Shown: positions 60,760-64,000 of the stretch, one piece after another | How the letters are laid out: the number at the start of each line of letters is the position of its first letter | Position numbering within the stretch: the stretch's first letter is position 1 | DNA from: an uncultured Saprospiraceae bacterium | GTDB lineage: Bacteria; Bacteroidota; Bacteroidia; Chitinophagales; Saprospiraceae | NCBI GenBank assembly: GCA_937942435.1 | Contig: CALDEM010000051.1 | Coordinates: forward strand, 1-64,000 | DNA: 64,000 nucleotides | Direction of reading: 5' to 3' | The notes under the pieces: generated by a model | The model's database searches: none | Seen by the model: the letters and a program-made list of their open reading frames with translations, nothing else | Told to the model about the DNA's origin: nothing | Translations under genes and position numbers: made by a program

Positions 60760-61986
60760 ATGATGGTAAGCGAACGAGAATATGATATCATACTTTGGGG
60801 AGCCTCTGGCTTTACAGGTAGACTTGTTGCAGAGTATTTCTTATCCCAATACAAAGATCAAGATCTCAAATGGGCCATGGCTGGCCGCAATCAACAAAAG
60901 TTAGAAGAGGTAAGAAGTTCTATCTCAGGAGATCATATACCTATCGTCATAGCCGATAGTATGGATAGTGCATCACTTGATGCGATGACGCAAAGTGCAA
61001 AGGTCATCTGTACAACGGTTGGTCCATATGCCAAGTTTGGTTCTAAGTTAGTAGCATCTTGTATCGCCCATAAAACTGACTATTGTGATCTCACAGGAGA
61101 GGTGCAATGGATGAGAAGAATGATCGACAAGCACCATGCAGAAGCAACTGCCAGTGGGGTAAGAATCGTCCATACATGTGGCTTTGATTCGGTGCCATCT
61201 GATATGGGTGTTTACTTTTTACAGCAAGAAATAAAGAAAGATAAAGGAGTATATGCTGAGCATGTAAAGATGAGAGTCAAGGCCATGAAAGGTGGCATGA
61301 GTGGAGGCACATATGCAAGTCTCAGCAATGTCATGGAAGAGGCGTCAAAGGATAAGTCTATTTATAAAATCCTTTTTGATCCTTATGGACTCAACCCTAC
61401 AGACAGCCCAAAAGGAGAGGATAAACCAGACCTTGCTAAAGTGCTTTATGAAGAAGAATCTAAATCTTGGATAGCACCATTTATAATGGCCGGTATCAAT
61501 ACAAAAGTGGTCAGAAGAAGTCATGCTCTTTCTGGTTATCCATATGGTGCATCTTTCAAGTATGACGAAGCGATGATGACCGGTGGCGGGTTTTCTGGCC
61601 GAGCAAAAGGCTTGATGACAGCTGGTGTGATGGGCATCATGATGGCAGGTAAGCCAGGGTCGCTTTTGAAAAAAGTTACGGACAAGGTGTTACCTGATCC
61701 AGGAGAAGGCCCTAACAAACAAGAGCGCGAAAATGGATTTTATAATCTCAAACTATTTGCAACCTTGCCTGATGGCTCTCAAGTGCAGGGTAGAGTCACT
61801 GGAGATAAAGATCCGGGTTATGGATCTACAAGTAAGATGCTTGGAGAAGCGGCAGTTTGCCTTGCAAGAGATAAAGACCAATGTCCTGATGTAGCTGGCA
61901 TGCTCACGCCTTCGACAGCGATGGGAGATGCTTACTTAGCAAGATTACAGAATCATGCAGGCCTTTCTTTTAATTATTTTAAATAA
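60760..61986 (+). CDS. Saccharopine dehydrogenase / trans-acting enoyl reductase family
   Basis: YDIILWGASGFTGRLVAEYFLSQY, CTTVGPYAKFGSKLVASCIAHKTDYCDLTGEVQWMRRMI. Confidence 0.87.
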   Translation: MMVSEREYDIILWGASGFTGRLVAEYFLSQYKDQDLKWAMAGRNQQKLEEVRSSISGDHIPIVIADSMDSASLDAMTQSAKVICTTVGPYAKFGSKLVASCIAHKTDYCDLTGEVQWMRRMIDKHHAEATASGVRIVHTCGFDSVPSDMGVYFLQQEIKKDKGVYAEHVKMRVKAMKGGMSGGTYASLSNVMEEASKDKSIYKILFDPYGLNPTDSPKGEDKPDLAKVLYEEESKSWIAPFIMAGINTKVVRRSHALSGYPYGASFKYDEAMMTGGGFSGRAKGLMTAGVMGIMMAGKPGSLLKKVTDKVLPDPGEGPNKQERENGFYNLKLFATLPDGSQVQGRVTGDKDPGYGSTSKMLGEAAVCLARDKDQCPDVAGMLTPSTAMGDAYLARLQNHAGLSFNYFK

Positions 61987-62017
61987 TACTAATAATTGTA
62001 ATTATAAAAGATTGACA

Positions 62018-63127
62018 ATGAAACAACTTAGTTCATACTTGTTTATAATTTTACTCATCTATGTCGAACTCTTGAATGCACAAAGAAGAGAACCATTGGA
62101 TATCACGGTTGACTTTGAGGCATATGATCCCCCATCGACATTAGTAGTGCCTGAGCATCCTGTTGTGAGAGCAAAGTTTCCATTTGTAGATGTACATAGT
62201 CATCACTGGGGGCTAGCAGAAAAAAACTTGGATGAACTAATCGCAGAGATGGATGAGCTCAACATGCAGGTAGTTGTAAATCTAAGTGGACGAGGAGGAG
62301 AGCGATTAAAAAAAATGATGGACAACATCAATAAGTATGGCCATAGCGACCGTATCATCAACTTTACAAATATCAATATACAAAGCATCAATGATCCCGA
62401 CTGGACTGAGAGCACGGTGAAGCAATTAGAATATGATCATAGCATCGGAGCAAGAGGTCTTAAGATCTATAAGAGCCAGGGCATGACCAATACGGATAGC
62501 GAAGGCAATCGAGTAAAGATCAATGATCCACGTATCGCACCAGTATGGGAGAAGTGCGGAGAACTGGGCATACCAGTGCTTATACACAGTGCTGACCCTA
62601 AGTCTTTTTGGGCTCCACACGATAGTCTTAATGAAAGATGGTTAGAGTTAAAACTACGTCCTGGACGTAAAAGAGATGCAGACAATCCTGCGTCATGGGA
62701 AACTATTATTGCGGAGCAGCATGATATATTTAGAAAGCATAGCAATACTACTTTTATAAATGCTCATATGGGTTGGTACCCAAATGACTTGGGTAAACTT
62801 TCTCAATTACTTGATGAGATACCCAATATGTATGTTGAGATAGGAGCTGTAATTGCAGAGTTAGGAAGACAGCCTAGGATGGCTAAGAAGTTTCTTACTA
62901 AGTATCAGGACAGAGTTATGTTTGGAAAAGATAGTTATCGACCAGAAGAATACCCGACTTATTTTAGAGTATTGGAAACAGATGACGAGTACTTTCCTTA
63001 TTATAAAAGATACCATGCCTTTTGGAAAATGTATGGCCTGGATCTCACGGATGAGGTTTTAGCAAAACTATATTATAAAAATGCCGTAAAAATTATCCCA
63101 GGTTTAGATGCCTCTATGTGGGAGTAG
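62018..63127 (+). CDS. Secreted amidohydrolase-family TIM-barrel hydrolase
   Basis: Signal peptide; FPFVDVHSHHWG, PVLIHSADP, TFINAHMGWYPNDL, MFGKDSY; start moved to 62018. Confidence 0.82.
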   Translation: MKQLSSYLFIILLIYVELLNAQRREPLDITVDFEAYDPPSTLVVPEHPVVRAKFPFVDVHSHHWGLAEKNLDELIAEMDELNMQVVVNLSGRGGERLKKMMDNINKYGHSDRIINFTNINIQSINDPDWTESTVKQLEYDHSIGARGLKIYKSQGMTNTDSEGNRVKINDPRIAPVWEKCGELGIPVLIHSADPKSFWAPHDSLNERWLELKLRPGRKRDADNPASWETIIAEQHDIFRKHSNTTFINAHMGWYPNDLGKLSQLLDEIPNMYVEIGAVIAELGRQPRMAKKFLTKYQDRVMFGKDSYRPEEYPTYFRVLETDDEYFPYYKRYHAFWKMYGLDLTDEVLAKLYYKNAVKIIPGLDASMWE

Positions 63128-63146
63128 TTGAAGTTGCGATTTACAG

Positions 63147-64000
63147 TTATGATGAATCTCTTTTAATTAGTTCTGAAGAGAATACTTTTTGACGGATGAC
63201 TTCTGGGCGAAGGACCATTTCAATTAAGTATTCTTTGGCTAGTTGCCCCATTTCAAAACCATCTTGACCTACTGTAGTCAGTTTGGGTGTGACATTTTGA
63301 GCAATCTCAGAATTACTGTAACCAACTATAGATAGTTCTGCTGGTACCGAGATCTTATGGTCCTTAGCATACTCAAGGACACCAACGGCTAGCTGATCAG
63401 TGATACAAAAGATGGCATCAGGTTTGATAGACTGTGCGAAGAGTTTTTGAGCTGCACCATATCCTTCTTCTTTGTTGGCATTAGTGCAGGAGATAACAAA
63501 AGCGCTATTACTTTTGAGGTTTATATCATTGAGAGCCGTTTTATATCCATCATATCTTGTCTGAGACAAAGAGCAATCATGACCACCTTTTAACATTGCG
63601 ATTTTTCTTTTGCCTTGACTGATTAAGTGGTTAGTTGCATCATATGCACCTTTAAAATCATCATGCTGAATATAGGAGCCTTGGTAATCATCAAATGTTC
63701 GATCAATGAGAATCATGGGAGTCCCTCGGCGTCCGATCATCTCGACATTCTCTCTTGAGTCTTTATTTCTAGTTGGAACGAGGATGATCCCCGCTACATA
63801 ATGATCATCAAATTGATTAATAATTTCTTTTTCACGCTTTACATCTTGATTCGACTCACCTATCATAACCAGATAATCATCTCCATGACCAGTAGTTGTT
63901 ATACCTCGAAGGATGGTGGAGAAAAAGTAGTGATTGACACTTGGGAGCACCACGCCAATGACTTTTTCAGAAGTCTTCTTGCGAAGAGATATAGCAATGG
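63147..64000 (-). CDS. LacI-family transcriptional regulator, N-terminal HTH beyond window edge
   Basis: Reverse frame stays open to 64000 (..IAISLRKKTSEKVIGVVLPSVNHYFFSTILRGI..); periplasmic-binding-like effector domain DAIFCITDQLAVGVLEYAKDH. Confidence 0.9.
   Translation of the reverse strand, partial: IAISLRKKTSEKVIGVVLPSVNHYFFSTILRGITTTGHGDDYLVMIGESNQDVKREKEIINQFDDHYVAGIILVPTRNKDSRENVEMIGRRGTPMILIDRTFDDYQGSYIQHDDFKGAYDATNHLISQGKRKIAMLKGGHDCSLSQTRYDGYKTALNDINLKSNSAFVISCTNANKEEGYGAAQKLFAQSIKPDAIFCITDQLAVGVLEYAKDHKISVPAELSIVGYSNSEIAQNVTPKLTTVGQDGFEMGQLAKEYLIEMVLRPEVIRQKVFSSELIKRDSS

Overview
64 kb of a Bacteroidota chromosome. Codon style, gene order (glgA-like / DUF4270 / glmS / DUF4290 / murA), TAnnTTTG promoters and Saprospiraceae-type secreted repeat proteins all point that way. 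Most of the window is housekeeping: nadE (cut by the left edge), polyprenyl synthase, murA, glmS, rnr, manC, lpxK, uvrA, galE, cysQ, rpsF-rpsR-rplI, bshA, rpmE, a GlmU-like protein, and a LacI regulator cut by the right edge. There is one tRNA (Cys, GCA). I see no CRISPR array, rRNA, transposase or integrase. Points worth a second look: (1) the DUF2851-lpxK junction is present twice as a diverged ~250-bp direct repeat flanking a ~3.6 kb insert that carries a solo LuxR-type HTH and a 902-aa secreted protein; (2) a tightly overlapping three-gene unit (coiled-coil P-loop ATPase, MscS-like membrane protein, CPA-type antiporter with a noncanonical ion-site motif) that may be an undescribed membrane/ion system; (3) decayed copies of the tRNA-Cys 3' end downstream of the tRNA; (4) a CarH-like MerR regulator lacking the B12-ligating histidine; (5) a 2296-aa surface protein with a duplicated vWA module and MopE-like and TSP3-like calcium repeats. 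All calls come from reading sequence and translations; no database search was run.
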